Positions 8,505 through 17,632 of a stretch of DNA of 64,000 nucleotides are shown here, in pieces. Under the pieces are notes generated by a model, which made no database searches, was not told the origin of the DNA, and saw only the letters and a list, made by a program, of their open reading frames with translations. The stretch covers positions 43,950 through 107,949 of the forward strand of contig QEXX01000016.1 of assembly GCA_003130835.1 (NCBI GenBank), read 5' to 3'. The stretch's first letter is position 1; the number at the start of each line of letters is the position of its first letter. A program made the translations under genes and the position numbers. Source of the stretch: Anaerolineae bacterium. GTDB taxonomy: Bacteria; Chloroflexota; Anaerolineae; Anaerolineales; UBA4823.

Positions 8505-9344
8505 AATCTGCCTCCTCTTTAGGTTAAATCATATAACGGGATTTGAGAGAATGCTTCATCGATATGCTGAGCTTGAAATCAATCGAAAGATCTTTGGATT
8601 CATCGAGACAACGCGTGTGTCCACCTTAAGAGAAACCCACCCACAGAGTCAATCTCTACTTTTAGCTGGGATCTGTCCGTACAATCATTGTACAGCGGTT
8701 TTCTTGCGATAGGATTAGATAAACATCATCTAAGCCACAGACATTTATCCTAAACCCCGCGCGGGATGTTCTACGCTTTTTGTGATTCTCTTCCCATGCG
8801 AAAATATAACTTTACCCAAAATCTGCTGCAAGTATCGATTGCTGCAGGATGCTCCACTTTCGGTTTGGCAGGCCAATCCTTTCAACCCCAACTGATCTTG
8901 CGGTGGACTAGCAAGATTGACTCCCAGCTCCCAAGGGAAGGCAGATATGCTCGTCCACCCAATCCCATAGGAGAAGACGCTTGATTTCCGAGAGAAGCAA
9001 AACAAGCGGGTCAACGGCTGTCAAGACGGTTGGGTAACACTCCCCATAGACTCAAAGCCAATGCTTTTTCACACAATTTTCTTGGCATTTCGATAGAACT
9101 GTGACGAAAAACAGGACAAAAAAGTCGATGATCAAATCAACCGCATCGGTGACTTCCGTACACGCTGCGGGTTATCCTTCGTAAAAACCAAAAATATCTA
9201 GATTAAGGTCTTATAAACTATTTAACTTTTCTTAACCTAACAGGTTTGTTCGTAAACAAACACACAAACTTAAATAAAATGTATACAGGTGTTTGTCAAC
9301 TGGCTTATAACAAGTAAATTGAAATCAGGGAGATTAAGGAACTG
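8505..9344. other. Long intergenic region between divergent genes
   Basis: 840 bases between the divergent malic enzyme and the HD-GYP gene. Short open frames occur on both strands (for example 8745-9014 minus and 8766-8984 plus), but they overlap one another, lack good ribosome-binding sites and encode nothing recognisable. The last 150 bases are A/T-rich and contain a perfect inverted repeat at 9244-9261, listed separately. An undetected regulatory RNA or a decayed gene is possible. Confidence 0.4.
9244..9261. promoter_or_regulatory. Perfect inverted repeat, probable operator
   Basis: GTTTGTT-CGTA-AACAAAC: two 7-base arms around four bases, about 85 bases before the GTG of the HD-GYP gene, in the promoter-proximal A/T-rich stretch. 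It is symmetrical like the site of a dimeric repressor or activator. A half-site-like GTTTGTC occurs again at 9291-9297. Confidence 0.45.
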
Positions 9345-12300
9345 GTGAACTTATCATCCCATATTTTGCGCAAAATCTGCGATCATGCTTCCGCAGCCGT
9401 AATGGTGTTAGACGCAAAGGGAAGGATCGCTCTCTTAAACGCCGCGGCTGAACGCCTGCTTGGAACTCCCCAGGTGCCTGTGCTAGGTCAACCGGTTGAC
9501 CAAATCCTTGAAATTTACCACCAAGAAGATCCCAATCAGCGATTGTTTTTCCCCATTCGTTCTCTGCTTGAGCAAGGTGAGACGATTGAGCGAGTGAATC
9601 ATGCCGTGCTAAAGACCAAGCAAGGTGTTGACATTCGAGCTGAAATTTCCCTATTGCCGTTTGATCAGCAAGGGCATAGCGGCGCTCTCCTTCTTATCCA
9701 TGAGGTCAATAAATCAATTGCCCCCATCCCCACCCCTTTCATTAACCAAGAGACTCTTCAAGCCTTGATTACCAACTTTCACCATGGAGTCACGGTTTTT
9801 GAATGGTTACGCGATGAATCAGGTCAGGTGATTGATTTTTCTTTGGTGGAATTCAATCCCAGTTTTGCTGCTCTAGTCGGATGCAACGCAAGTGAACTGC
9901 CCGGCTGCTCAAGTGCCCAAATTTTCAAAGACGATTCAAGCAACTTTCTTAAACAGTTTCTAAAGCTGCAGCAAGGCGCAGCTACAGTGCAATTTGAGGT
10001 CTTTTTCGCGCCTACCAGACGCTCTTTTCAAATTCTTGCCTTTCCGCTCGATAATGATCGCTTCGTCGCCGTATACAATGACAACACGCCCCTCAGACAG
10101 GCTCAACAAGCCTTAGAAAGAGGCGTGCAAATCTTTCAGAAGTTCATCCATACCGTTCAGGATGGCATTCTCATTGTCGATTTAAAAGGAAGGATTCAAC
10201 TTTGGAACGAGGCTGCTGAACGCATCTTCGGCTACCGTAGTGACGAGGTGTTGGGGAAAACGGTGGACGAGCTGATCATCCCTAAGGATCGGCAACGTTG
10301 GGTAGATGAACAATGGGCACAATTCATCCGACACGCAAAAGACAGCGGAGAAGGCATCACCCTTGAGTTTGAATGCCAAACCAAGCATGGAGAGTCCGTT
10401 CCGATCGAAGTTTCCATCTCCCTAGCTAACGTTGAAGAAGAATGGATGGCGATCGCGATTGTACGAGAGATTGGGGCACGGAAAGCCTTTGAACGCGCCA
10501 TCGAGCGCCGCGATGCGATTCTCACGGCGGTAAACTTTGTTGCCGAACGGCTGCTGCTTGCAAACCAATGGCAAGATGTCATTGACGACATCCTTAGGGA
10601 GCTTGGAGAGGCAACCAAAGTTGACCGCGTTTACTTGTTCAAGAACGATTCAGTTCCATTCGACGGCGATGTTTATGTCAGCCAAATTTATGAATGGACG
10701 GCTGCAGATATTCGTCCTCAAATGGATAACCCTGACTTGCAGCACCTGCCTCTGCGGCAGAGCGGCTTTGGACGCTGGCTTGAACGTCTCAGCAAGGGGG
10801 AATCCTTATATGGCTTAATTACTGAATTTCCAATCTCCGAGCAGGCAATTCTGGCTGATCAAGATATTCAATCTTTAGCTGTTGTGCCGGTCTTTTGTGC
10901 GTCGCATTGGTGGGGATTCTTGGGTTTTGACGATTGTCATAACCCTCGACCGTGGAGCCGGACAGAGATCGAAGCCCTGCGCACAGCAGCTAACCTGCTC
11001 GGCACAGCGATTCACCGCCAAACCATGAGTTGGCAAGTGCAAACCAGTGAGAAGAAGTACCAAGAATTGGTCGAACAATTACCGGTTGTGGTCTACACAG
11101 CCGTTGCAGACAAACATAGAACGCTGCAAGCTGATTATATCAGCCCAAACATGGTAGAGCTGTCTGGCTACACTCCTGAAGAGCTTATCAAAGACAATTA
11201 TTTATGGATCGAATGCATTCACTCTGAGGATCGCGCACAAGCCATTGCCACCTATAATCGTCACATCACCGAACAAACCGCTTGGGAGCAAGAGTATCGC
11301 ATCCTCCGCAAAGACGGCAACGTTGTTTGGGTAAAAGAACAGGCTCTTCCCATCCTCGATCCGCAGTCCAAACTTTTGAGAGTGCAAGGGGTATTTCAAG
11401 ACATCAGTCTAGAAAAACGCCGTCAGCTCGAGCAGCAAGCCATTGCCCTCGTCCATCAAGCGTTGCAAGGGGATGACCGGTTGCAACCCTTATTGGAACG
11501 TTTACTAGCCGCAGTCATTCACGCCATCCCTAACGGTGAAAAAGGCAGTATTCTGTTAAGAAACGGTGAAGATCAGTTAGCCTTTGGAGCGTTGTATGGC
11601 TATCAAGATGTACGCATCAGGAAAATCATTTTTCCCCTGCAAGCCGGTTATGCAGCCAAAGCCTTCCGTTCACGCCAAGCGCTGATTATCCAAGATGCTC
11701 GGGGAGATCCATCCATTCGCTTTGAAGGAGAAGTGGAGGAAATGAGACAAGTCCAAAGCGCCATTGCTGCTCCTCTGCTCCTTCACGATCAAGCCATTGG
11801 GGTTATCACTGTCGATAACTGCACTCGGAAGAACGCCTTCAGCCCCGATGATTTGCAGTTTCTCAACCATATTGCTTCAACGGCTGCCTTGGTGGTAGAG
11901 AATGTTCGTTTATTGGAGGAAGCCCGGCATCGGGTTAAGGAACTCGAAGTGATTGCTGGAGTGAGTTACGCGCTGCGCGCAGCCGACAATCACCTAGAAA
12001 TGGTTGAAGCAATTCTTGAGCACGTCCGTAGCGGACTTGGGATGAACACGGCTGCTTTGCGTTTATTTGATCCGCAAAACCAGCATCCTATTTGCGAAAA
12101 GGTTCAAGGCGACTATCACCACCTAGAAGAGTTTCTAAAAGCCTTTGGAAAGCAAACGATCACAGCGCTGCAGAAGAGTCGATCGGCGGTATTTATGGAA
12201 GAAGACGATTATGCAGGGCAAGAACCTTATCCCCGCCCTGCAATGGTAGCCATTCCGCTGATAGCTCAGGACGTTTATCTGGGTGAGCTATATGCCTGTC

Positions 12301-13505
12301 GGCGTAGCCAAATCTCAGCCCAAGAGCTACACCTACTGGAGATGATTGCGGATATTGCTGCCAATGCATTTTACCGCGCCCGCCTACACCAACAAACAGA
12401 AAAACAATTACAGCACCTATCCACACTCTTTAAGATTGATCAAGCGATCAGCAAACGGCACGATTTGAACGCCATTCTTGAGATCATTGTCCAAGAAGCC
12501 CACATACAGCTTGGCGGCGATGCCATTGCCATTCATCTCTACGATCCCCAAACCGAACAATTGACGTTTATTGCTGGGCATGGTTTTCGCACCGAATTGA
12601 TAAAAGAGATAACCTATTCGGTTAGAGAAGGCCGCTTCAAGACAACCCAAACCACCTTAGAATCCCTATACATTCCCAGTATTTTTCGGACAAACATTTC
12701 TACAACCCATACAAAACTTTTTTTAGAGGAAGGGTTCATCGCTTATGCTGCGACGCCCTTGTTGATCCAAAATCAACTGCGAGGGGTGCTTGAAGTCTTT
12801 CACCGCAAAGAATTTCAACCGCAAGAAGAGTGGAAGCGGTTGTTCGAAGCCTTTGCCAGCCAAGCAGCCATCGCCATCGATAACGCTCAAATGTTTGCCG
12901 ATATCCAACGCACCAATTTACAATTGTCAATCGCCTATGACGCCACCCTAGAGGGCTGGGCAAAAGCACTAGAATTGCGCGATGGCGAAACGTCCGGTCA
13001 TTCCAATCGGGTGACCGAGCTTACCCTGCATATTGCCGCTGAAATGGGCGTTCCCAACGATCAAATGATTCACATCTGGCGAGGAGCTCGCCTGCATGAT
13101 ATTGGTAAAATGGCTGTCCCAGATTCGATTTTGCTAAAACCCGCTCCGCTTAGTGAAGGTGAATGGGAGATTATGCGTCGCCATCCGGTCTACGCGTATG
13201 AGCTGCTTGCCCCAATCGAATATTTACGCCCTGCGCTAGATATCCCCTATTGCCATCACGAACGTTGGGATGGCAGCGGCTATCCACGCGGCCTAAAAGG
13301 CGAAGAAATCCCGCTAGCAGCGCGTATCTTTGCTGTGGTCGATGTTTGGGACGCCTTGACCAGCGATCGCCCCTATCGACCGGCATGGGACAAAGAAAAA
13401 AGCTTACAATATATTATAGAACAGCGCGGTAAGCAGTTCGATCCAGCAGTTGTGGATGTTTTTCTGCGAATTATCAAAGAACAAAATGACAAGGACAAAG
13501 GATGA
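9345..13505 (+). CDS. Multi-sensor PAS/GAF protein with HD-GYP phosphodiesterase domain
   Basis: A 1386-residue protein with no membrane segment, so probably a cytoplasmic sensor. Reading from the N-terminus: a PAS domain (about 8-125), a weaker PAS-like domain (about 135-250), a PAS domain (about 264-385), a GAF domain (about 395-555), a PAS domain with PAC (about 572-695), three GAF domains (about 700-865, 870-1010, 1020-1190) and a C-terminal HD-GYP domain (about 1195-1380). The HD-GYP active-site motifs are intact: HDIGK with His1251/Asp1252 and the HHERWDGSGYP loop (GYP at 1312-1314). This family hydrolyses cyclic di-GMP to pGpG or GMP; the substrate here is inferred. The start is a GTG at 9345 with AAGGA four bases upstream. 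Its stop overlaps the next start (ATGA). Confidence 0.88.
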   Translation: MNLSSHILRKICDHASAAVMVLDAKGRIALLNAAAERLLGTPQVPVLGQPVDQILEIYHQEDPNQRLFFPIRSLLEQGETIERVNHAVLKTKQGVDIRAEISLLPFDQQGHSGALLLIHEVNKSIAPIPTPFINQETLQALITNFHHGVTVFEWLRDESGQVIDFSLVEFNPSFAALVGCNASELPGCSSAQIFKDDSSNFLKQFLKLQQGAATVQFEVFFAPTRRSFQILAFPLDNDRFVAVYNDNTPLRQAQQALERGVQIFQKFIHTVQDGILIVDLKGRIQLWNEAAERIFGYRSDEVLGKTVDELIIPKDRQRWVDEQWAQFIRHAKDSGEGITLEFECQTKHGESVPIEVSISLANVEEEWMAIAIVREIGARKAFERAIERRDAILTAVNFVAERLLLANQWQDVIDDILRELGEATKVDRVYLFKNDSVPFDGDVYVSQIYEWTAADIRPQMDNPDLQHLPLRQSGFGRWLERLSKGESLYGLITEFPISEQAILADQDIQSLAVVPVFCASHWWGFLGFDDCHNPRPWSRTEIEALRTAANLLGTAIHRQTMSWQVQTSEKKYQELVEQLPVVVYTAVADKHRTLQADYISPNMVELSGYTPEELIKDNYLWIECIHSEDRAQAIATYNRHITEQTAWEQEYRILRKDGNVVWVKEQALPILDPQSKLLRVQGVFQDISLEKRRQLEQQAIALVHQALQGDDRLQPLLERLLAAVIHAIPNGEKGSILLRNGEDQLAFGALYGYQDVRIRKIIFPLQAGYAAKAFRSRQALIIQDARGDPSIRFEGEVEEMRQVQSAIAAPLLLHDQAIGVITVDNCTRKNAFSPDDLQFLNHIASTAALVVENVRLLEEARHRVKELEVIAGVSYALRAADNHLEMVEAILEHVRSGLGMNTAALRLFDPQNQHPICEKVQGDYHHLEEFLKAFGKQTITALQKSRSAVFMEEDDYAGQEPYPRPAMVAIPLIAQDVYLGELYACRRSQISAQELHLLEMIADIAANAFYRARLHQQTEKQLQHLSTLFKIDQAISKRHDLNAILEIIVQEAHIQLGGDAIAIHLYDPQTEQLTFIAGHGFRTELIKEITYSVREGRFKTTQTTLESLYIPSIFRTNISTTHTKLFLEEGFIAYAATPLLIQNQLRGVLEVFHRKEFQPQEEWKRLFEAFASQAAIAIDNAQMFADIQRTNLQLSIAYDATLEGWAKALELRDGETSGHSNRVTELTLHIAAEMGVPNDQMIHIWRGARLHDIGKMAVPDSILLKPAPLSEGEWEIMRRHPVYAYELLAPIEYLRPALDIPYCHHERWDGSGYPRGLKGEEIPLAARIFAVVDVWDALTSDRPYRPAWDKEKSLQYIIEQRGKQFDPAVVDVFLRIIKEQNDKDKG

Positions 13506-14362
13506 ATTACCAAACGCTCATCTCACCCACCGAGCTTGCCAATCATTTAGACGATCCGAAATGGGCAATCATAGACTGCCGTTTTACCCTCGGCAACCCA
13601 GAGCGAGGCCGTCGGGATTACCTTGAAGGCCATATCCCAGGCGCAGTATATGTGCACTTAGAAGAAGAGATGTGTGCACCGGTTATTAAAGGAAAAAGCG
13701 GCCGACATCCCCTGCTTCCTCTTCAGGAGACCGTTCAGTTATTTTCCCGTTTAGGGATCGATCAAGAGGTACAAGTGGTCGCGTATGATGATTGGACACC
13801 GATCAGCGGGGCAGTGGCGGCGCGCTTTTGGTGGATGCTACGCTGGCTAGGTCATGAGCGGGTAGCTGTTTTAGATGGAGGTTGGCAGGCTTGGTTAAGA
13901 GCGCAGATGCCTACGGCATGCGGGCCAGAAAGACGCCAACCTCGCACTTTTCTTCCCAACCTGCATTTAGAAATCTATGCCAGTATGGCAGATGTCAAAG
14001 CTGCGCTGCTTTATCCCACTTGGAAAGTGTTCGACTCTCGTACGGCGGATCGCTACCGAGGCGAAAACGAAACCATTGACCCGGTAGCAGGGCATATTCC
14101 AGGCGCAATCAATGCTCCTTATACCGAAAACGCCACTCAAGAAGGAACCTTTCGCTCTGTCGAAGAGTTGCGTCAACGCTTTAGGACCTTACTGGGTGAC
14201 ACCCCCGCCCGAAAAGCAATTTTCTACTGCGGTTCGGGGGTTACTGCAGCCGTAAATGTGCTGGCGGTCAAACAGGCCGGTTTGGGAAATGCCCGTTTGT
14301 ACGTTGGATCGTGGAGTGAATGGATCACCGATGCGGAAAACCCAGTTGCTCACAACGGATAA
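13502..14362 (+). CDS. Sulfurtransferase with two rhodanese domains
   Basis: A 286-residue tandem rhodanese of the thiosulfate/3-mercaptopyruvate sulfurtransferase type. The N-terminal domain (about 1-135) has lost its catalytic cysteine, its loop reading VVAYDDWTP. The C-terminal domain (about 150-285) carries Cys243 in YCGSGVTA; the CGSGVTA loop is the usual active site of mercaptopyruvate-type enzymes, though thiosulfate cannot be excluded as the donor. The CRIP-like motifs GHIPGAVYV and GHIPGAINA precede each loop as expected. The start codon overlaps the stop of the HD-GYP gene (ATGA), which implies translational coupling between a signalling protein and a sulfur enzyme, an unusual pair. 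Confidence 0.9.
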   Translation: MNYQTLISPTELANHLDDPKWAIIDCRFTLGNPERGRRDYLEGHIPGAVYVHLEEEMCAPVIKGKSGRHPLLPLQETVQLFSRLGIDQEVQVVAYDDWTPISGAVAARFWWMLRWLGHERVAVLDGGWQAWLRAQMPTACGPERRQPRTFLPNLHLEIYASMADVKAALLYPTWKVFDSRTADRYRGENETIDPVAGHIPGAINAPYTENATQEGTFRSVEELRQRFRTLLGDTPARKAIFYCGSGVTAAVNVLAVKQAGLGNARLYVGSWSEWITDAENPVAHNG

Positions 14363-14418
14363 GTCTTATCCGTTCTAGCCATGGCTGGGTTACAGATAGA
14401 ATACTCGAGGTACAAAAT

Positions 14419-14457
14419 GGCACTAGGACAACCTTAAAGTTGAGTTGTCCTAGTGCC
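14419..14457. terminator. Bidirectional intrinsic terminator between convergent genes
   Basis: A perfect 14-bp inverted repeat: GGCACTAGGACAAC (14419-14432) and GTTGTCCTAGTGCC (14444-14457) around an 11-base loop. It separates the converging rhodanese and universal stress protein genes. A shorter hairpin (AACGGATAA/TTATCCGTT, 14354-14374) overlaps the rhodanese stop codon. Confidence 0.7.
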
Positions 14458-14486
14458 GCTTCTTCCCCTAAAGCTTGCTATTGATC

Positions 14487-15446
14487 CTAGTTGGGATGAA
14501 TCACTGCAAGCGATTCTTTGACAATCAAGGTAGAGCAAGGACAGTAGTGCAATAATTTGCGAGGTAACGATCCTAATTGCCACGTATGCCCTTTGCTCAA
14601 GCCGCGTGCGCCTAGCACAACCAGGTCAATCGCCACTTTTGACACATAGTCTCGAATCTGTTCGCATGGGTCACCTTGTAGCAAGACTGCCCGCGTTGGC
14701 AATTCGTGCTTTTCTAGAATCAAGGTTGCCCGGCGCAGGATTTGATCCGCATCTGGTAGCAATCCGGTTTTGGTTTTCCCGTTGCCGTTGGGCTTGGGTT
14801 GTTGCAAAGCCTCTCGGTCGATCGGCTGCATGGCAAGCGTGGGGGTCACATGGACGATATGAATCTTTGCTCCATCGGGCAATGGAAACTTACCCAAGTA
14901 CTCAGCAGCTGCTTCTGCGTGAGAGGAGCCATCGGTAAAGAAGCCAATGTTGCGCAAACCTCGATAAGGTTCTCGGAAGACTAACACCGGGCGATGAATC
15001 TGTTCCACCACTTTCTCAACCACACCCCCTAACATCACCCCCAAAGCATGATGTAAACCGTTTGCGCCTAAAATCACCAAGTGAGGCGAAAGCTCTTCTG
15101 CCACTTGCAGAATTACCTCAGCCGCAGAGCCCTCTTTCAACATCGTGCGAGCGCAGAGCTCTGCTTGCTCAAGACGTTGGCGAGTCTGTTCGAGGCTGGC
15201 TTCTCGAAAAAGGACGTTTTTCTTTTCTGTTTGGCTAACCACCGATAGCACAGTTACAGTGCAGTTATAAAGCGGCAAATCCACTAAGAGATCCACAGCA
15301 GCCAAAACGTCCGGTGAACCATCATCGGCGAGTAAAATGCTAAGGTATCGGCGATACGGATGAAGCGTGACCCTTCGAATCGGTTGAGGGAAATCATATT
15401 CTCGGCTCATATCACTACTCCTTTTTGTCAACTTTCCGCTGGACAT
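14487..15446 (-). CDS. Tandem universal stress protein
   Basis: About 319 residues with two UspA-type domains. The first (about 30-165) contains VILGANGLHHALGVMLGGVVEKV, the second (about 170-315) LGARGLSKGHTWQLGSLPRKLL; both fit the G-x2-G-x9-G(S) nucleotide loop, so ATP binding is likely. Two starts are plausible. The ATG at 15446 has GGAGG six bases upstream. The ATG at 15410 (MSREYDF) has AAGGAG seven bases upstream and lies closer to the first beta strand. The protein is cytoplasmic. Members of the family help cells survive starvation or redox stress, but the specific role here is unknown. Confidence 0.85.
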   Translation of the reverse strand: MSSGKLTKRSSDMSREYDFPQPIRRVTLHPYRRYLSILLADDGSPDVLAAVDLLVDLPLYNCTVTVLSVVSQTEKKNVLFREASLEQTRQRLEQAELCARTMLKEGSAAEVILQVAEELSPHLVILGANGLHHALGVMLGGVVEKVVEQIHRPVLVFREPYRGLRNIGFFTDGSSHAEAAAEYLGKFPLPDGAKIHIVHVTPTLAMQPIDREALQQPKPNGNGKTKTGLLPDADQILRRATLILEKHELPTRAVLLQGDPCEQIRDYVSKVAIDLVVLGARGLSKGHTWQLGSLPRKLLHYCPCSTLIVKESLAVIHPN

Positions 15447-15560
15447 CTTCCACCTCCTACGGAACAAAAAACGCCTGCTTACACTTCACCCATTGCGTCC
15501 GTCAGCCGGAACCAATGGCAGCATACCAGGCACACAAGGAGTAGTTTAGTCGATTTTTGC

Positions 15561-15584
15561 TGCCAGGGCCTTGTGGGCCTGGCA
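15561..15584. terminator. Hairpin upstream of the universal stress protein gene
   Basis: TGCCAGGGCC and GGGCCTGGCA (15561-15584) fold with one mismatch around a TTGT loop. T-rich bases (ATCTTTTCT) follow on the + strand, but no + gene lies immediately upstream. It may be part of the leader of the minus-strand stress protein gene. Confidence 0.3.
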
Positions 15585-15678
15585 ATCTTTTCTATTCCTA
15601 ACTATAGCAGATTATTAAGAAGATTTCAATATTATTAACATCCATTAACTTTATTACCTTGATCACAAAGTAAAGAAA

Positions 15679-15713
15679 ACGCCTGTGAGATGAAGACTCA
15701 TGCTCACAGGCGT
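15679..15713 (-). terminator. Intrinsic terminator of the etfBA operon
   Basis: ACGCCTGTGAG (15679-15689) pairs perfectly with CTCACAGGCGT (15703-15713). On the minus strand it is followed by TTTTCTTTAC. It begins 23 nt past the etfA stop. Confidence 0.8.
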
Positions 15714-15735
15714 TCAGCGCACGATTGGGTCGGTT

Positions 15736-16722
15736 TTACTTACCGAGCCGTTTCTTGAATTCTTCCGTCAGGGCAGGCACAATCTCAAACAAATCTCCTA
15801 CCACACCATACTTGGCGAGGTTGAAGATCGGTGCATCCTTATCTTTATTAATCGCCACAATCACTTTAGAGGTACGCATGCCGGCTTGGTGTTGCACTGC
15901 TCCAGAGATGCCGCAGGCGATATACAGGTCAGGAGAGACCACTTTTCCGGTCTGACCGACCTGATGAGAATAAGGGATCCAACCTGCATCTACAGCGGCG
16001 CGGCTAGCACCGACAGCCCCACCAAGCACTTTCGCCAAAGCTCGCAGCGGCTCAAAGCCTTGCGGACCATTAACCCCACGGCCACCGGAGACGATAATGG
16101 CGGCACCATCAACGGAAACCTCGCCCTCCTCAACCACATAGTCCACCACCTTCGTGGTTAACTGATCTTCACTCAACACTGGGGCGACCTTCGTGACATT
16201 GCCGCTTTTCCCGGCGCCGCTCTGTGGTAGCGGAAATGCCCGCACGCGCACGCTCACCAATAGCGGCTGCCCTTTCTTTGCCACTTCATTGCATAACAAC
16301 TTTCCGGCATAGACCGGGCGAGTGACCACGACACCACCATCCTTCACCTCTATTCCCACAGCATCCACAATCACGCCGCTGCCGAGGTCGATCGAGGCAT
16401 AAGCGAATAAATCGCGCACGCGCGTGCTGGCAGTGCCAATGACAACCTGCGGTCGCGCTTCCCCCAGAACCTTTGCAAATACAGCCGCATAGGGTTCAAC
16501 CCGAAAGTCTAGCAGGCTAGCATCATCACAAAGGACCACTTCATCCACGCCATAATCGAAAGCTTGTTGGGCTATCCCTTCCACCCCGCTGCCAATTGCT
16601 AAGGCTGTCACGCCGCTTCCCAACTGGCTTGCAACCATTTTGGCTGCACTGACCGCTTCCCAAGCGGAGGGAGTAGCTTGTCCTTTGAATTGATCGATAT
16701 AAACCCAAACTTGATTTGCCAT
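15736..16722 (-). CDS. etfA: Electron transfer flavoprotein alpha subunit
   Basis: 328 residues from the ATG at 16722, which is preceded by GAGGG; an upstream in-frame codon at 16755 would overlap etfB and is less likely. The C-terminal FAD-binding region is intact: SGGRGVNGPQGF, the ASRAAVDAGW block, HQVGQTGKVVSPDLYI and GISGAVQHQAGM. EtfA and EtfB form a soluble heterodimer that takes electrons from flavin dehydrogenases and hands them to ETF:quinone oxidoreductase. The gene follows etfB by 13 nt. Two dimethylglycine/sarcosine dehydrogenase-like flavoproteins in this window, one directly upstream of the pair, are likely donors. Confidence 0.95.
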   Translation of the reverse strand: MANQVWVYIDQFKGQATPSAWEAVSAAKMVASQLGSGVTALAIGSGVEGIAQQAFDYGVDEVVLCDDASLLDFRVEPYAAVFAKVLGEARPQVVIGTASTRVRDLFAYASIDLGSGVIVDAVGIEVKDGGVVVTRPVYAGKLLCNEVAKKGQPLLVSVRVRAFPLPQSGAGKSGNVTKVAPVLSEDQLTTKVVDYVVEEGEVSVDGAAIIVSGGRGVNGPQGFEPLRALAKVLGGAVGASRAAVDAGWIPYSHQVGQTGKVVSPDLYIACGISGAVQHQAGMRTSKVIVAINKDKDAPIFNLAKYGVVGDLFEIVPALTEEFKKRLGK

Positions 16723-16735
16723 AGCTTTACCCTCT

Positions 16736-17530
16736 CTAGATAACCTTTTCGGCAATAAGTTTATCCGCTAGCTTGGCAGCGATTTCTTGTGGACTGCTGC
16801 CTTCGATCCACTCAACTTTGGTCTCTTTGACCGGCATTGGGTAAATCTCAGGCCAGGCGACAAAGGCACCGTTAGCGCCAACCTGAGCGGCATCCAGACC
16901 CAAATCGGCTACACCCCATGAAGGAATGGTAGCTTTTGAGGCTTTACGGATGCCCATAAACGACGGATAGCGTGGCTCATTGATCCCTTTTATGACGCTA
17001 ACCACGGCTGGCAGTTTGGCTGTGCAAACCTGACGACCTTCTTCCATAAATCGCTCGACCTTGATCGTCTTTGCGCTTGGATCAATTTCGTGGATTTTGA
17101 TCACTTGCGTTAAGACAGTCCAACCCAGATGGCGGCCGAGCATGGCTGCCGTCAAGCCAGTGTCGCCATCAATCGCTTGCTTCCCCAGTAAGACCAAATC
17201 GACATCGCCAAGCTTTTGAACCGCTTTCGCAAGGGTCAATGCCGTGGCAGAGGCATCCGAGCCTTTGAGAGCTGGATCGGTAATCAAGTAAGCTTCATCA
17301 CACCCAACGGCAAGACAAGTCTTGAGGGCTTCAACCGCGCTTTCGGGACCCATCGTAATCGCCGTGGCTTTCCCGCCAAATTTTTCCTTGAGTAAGAGGG
17401 CTTCTTCATAAGCATATTCATCCCAAGGGTTTACAATGAGAGGTGAGTCTCCCCAGGTCACATGTGAGTCAACCACTTGCAGTTTCGCAGCCGTATCCGG
17501 CACTTGTTTGACACAAACTACAATGTTCAA
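16736..17530 (-). CDS. etfB: Electron transfer flavoprotein beta subunit
   Basis: 264 residues, the usual length. The N-terminal VCVKQVPDT and the conserved GKQAIDGDTGLTAAMLG segment (AMP-binding side of the dimer), plus LPAVVSVIKGINEPRYPS, identify it. The ATG at 17530 has GGAGG a few bases upstream. It is the first gene of the etfB-etfA pair and lies about 100 nt downstream of the dimethylglycine dehydrogenase-like gene on the same strand, so the dehydrogenase and its electron acceptor are probably expressed together. No fix/nif-type partners are nearby, so a bifurcating role is not suggested. Confidence 0.95.
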   Translation of the reverse strand: MNIVVCVKQVPDTAAKLQVVDSHVTWGDSPLIVNPWDEYAYEEALLLKEKFGGKATAITMGPESAVEALKTCLAVGCDEAYLITDPALKGSDASATALTLAKAVQKLGDVDLVLLGKQAIDGDTGLTAAMLGRHLGWTVLTQVIKIHEIDPSAKTIKVERFMEEGRQVCTAKLPAVVSVIKGINEPRYPSFMGIRKASKATIPSWGVADLGLDAAQVGANGAFVAWPEIYPMPVKETKVEWIEGSSPQEIAAKLADKLIAEKVI

Positions 17531-17574
17531 TTCTGACCTCCTTTATTCTCAATTGTAAGTGTATATCGAATCGG

Positions 17575-17614
17575 GAGGGAGCTTCAGCGTCCCTGTCCAA
17601 CTGCAGGCTCCCTC
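17575..17614. other. Hairpin between the dehydrogenase and etfB
   Basis: GAGGGAGC (17575-17582) pairs with GCTCCCTC (17607-17614) over a 24-base loop. T-rich bases lie on its + strand side only, so it is not a standard terminator for the minus-strand genes. It could stabilise mRNA or set the ratio between the dehydrogenase and ETF. Confidence 0.35.
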
Positions 17615-17632
17615 TTTTCTCCTAATTACATT

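Noticed and set aside
8745-9014. 89-codon open frame on the minus strand in the long intergenic region
   Set aside because: No ribosome-binding site, composition unlike a protein, and an equally long frame overlaps it on the other strand.
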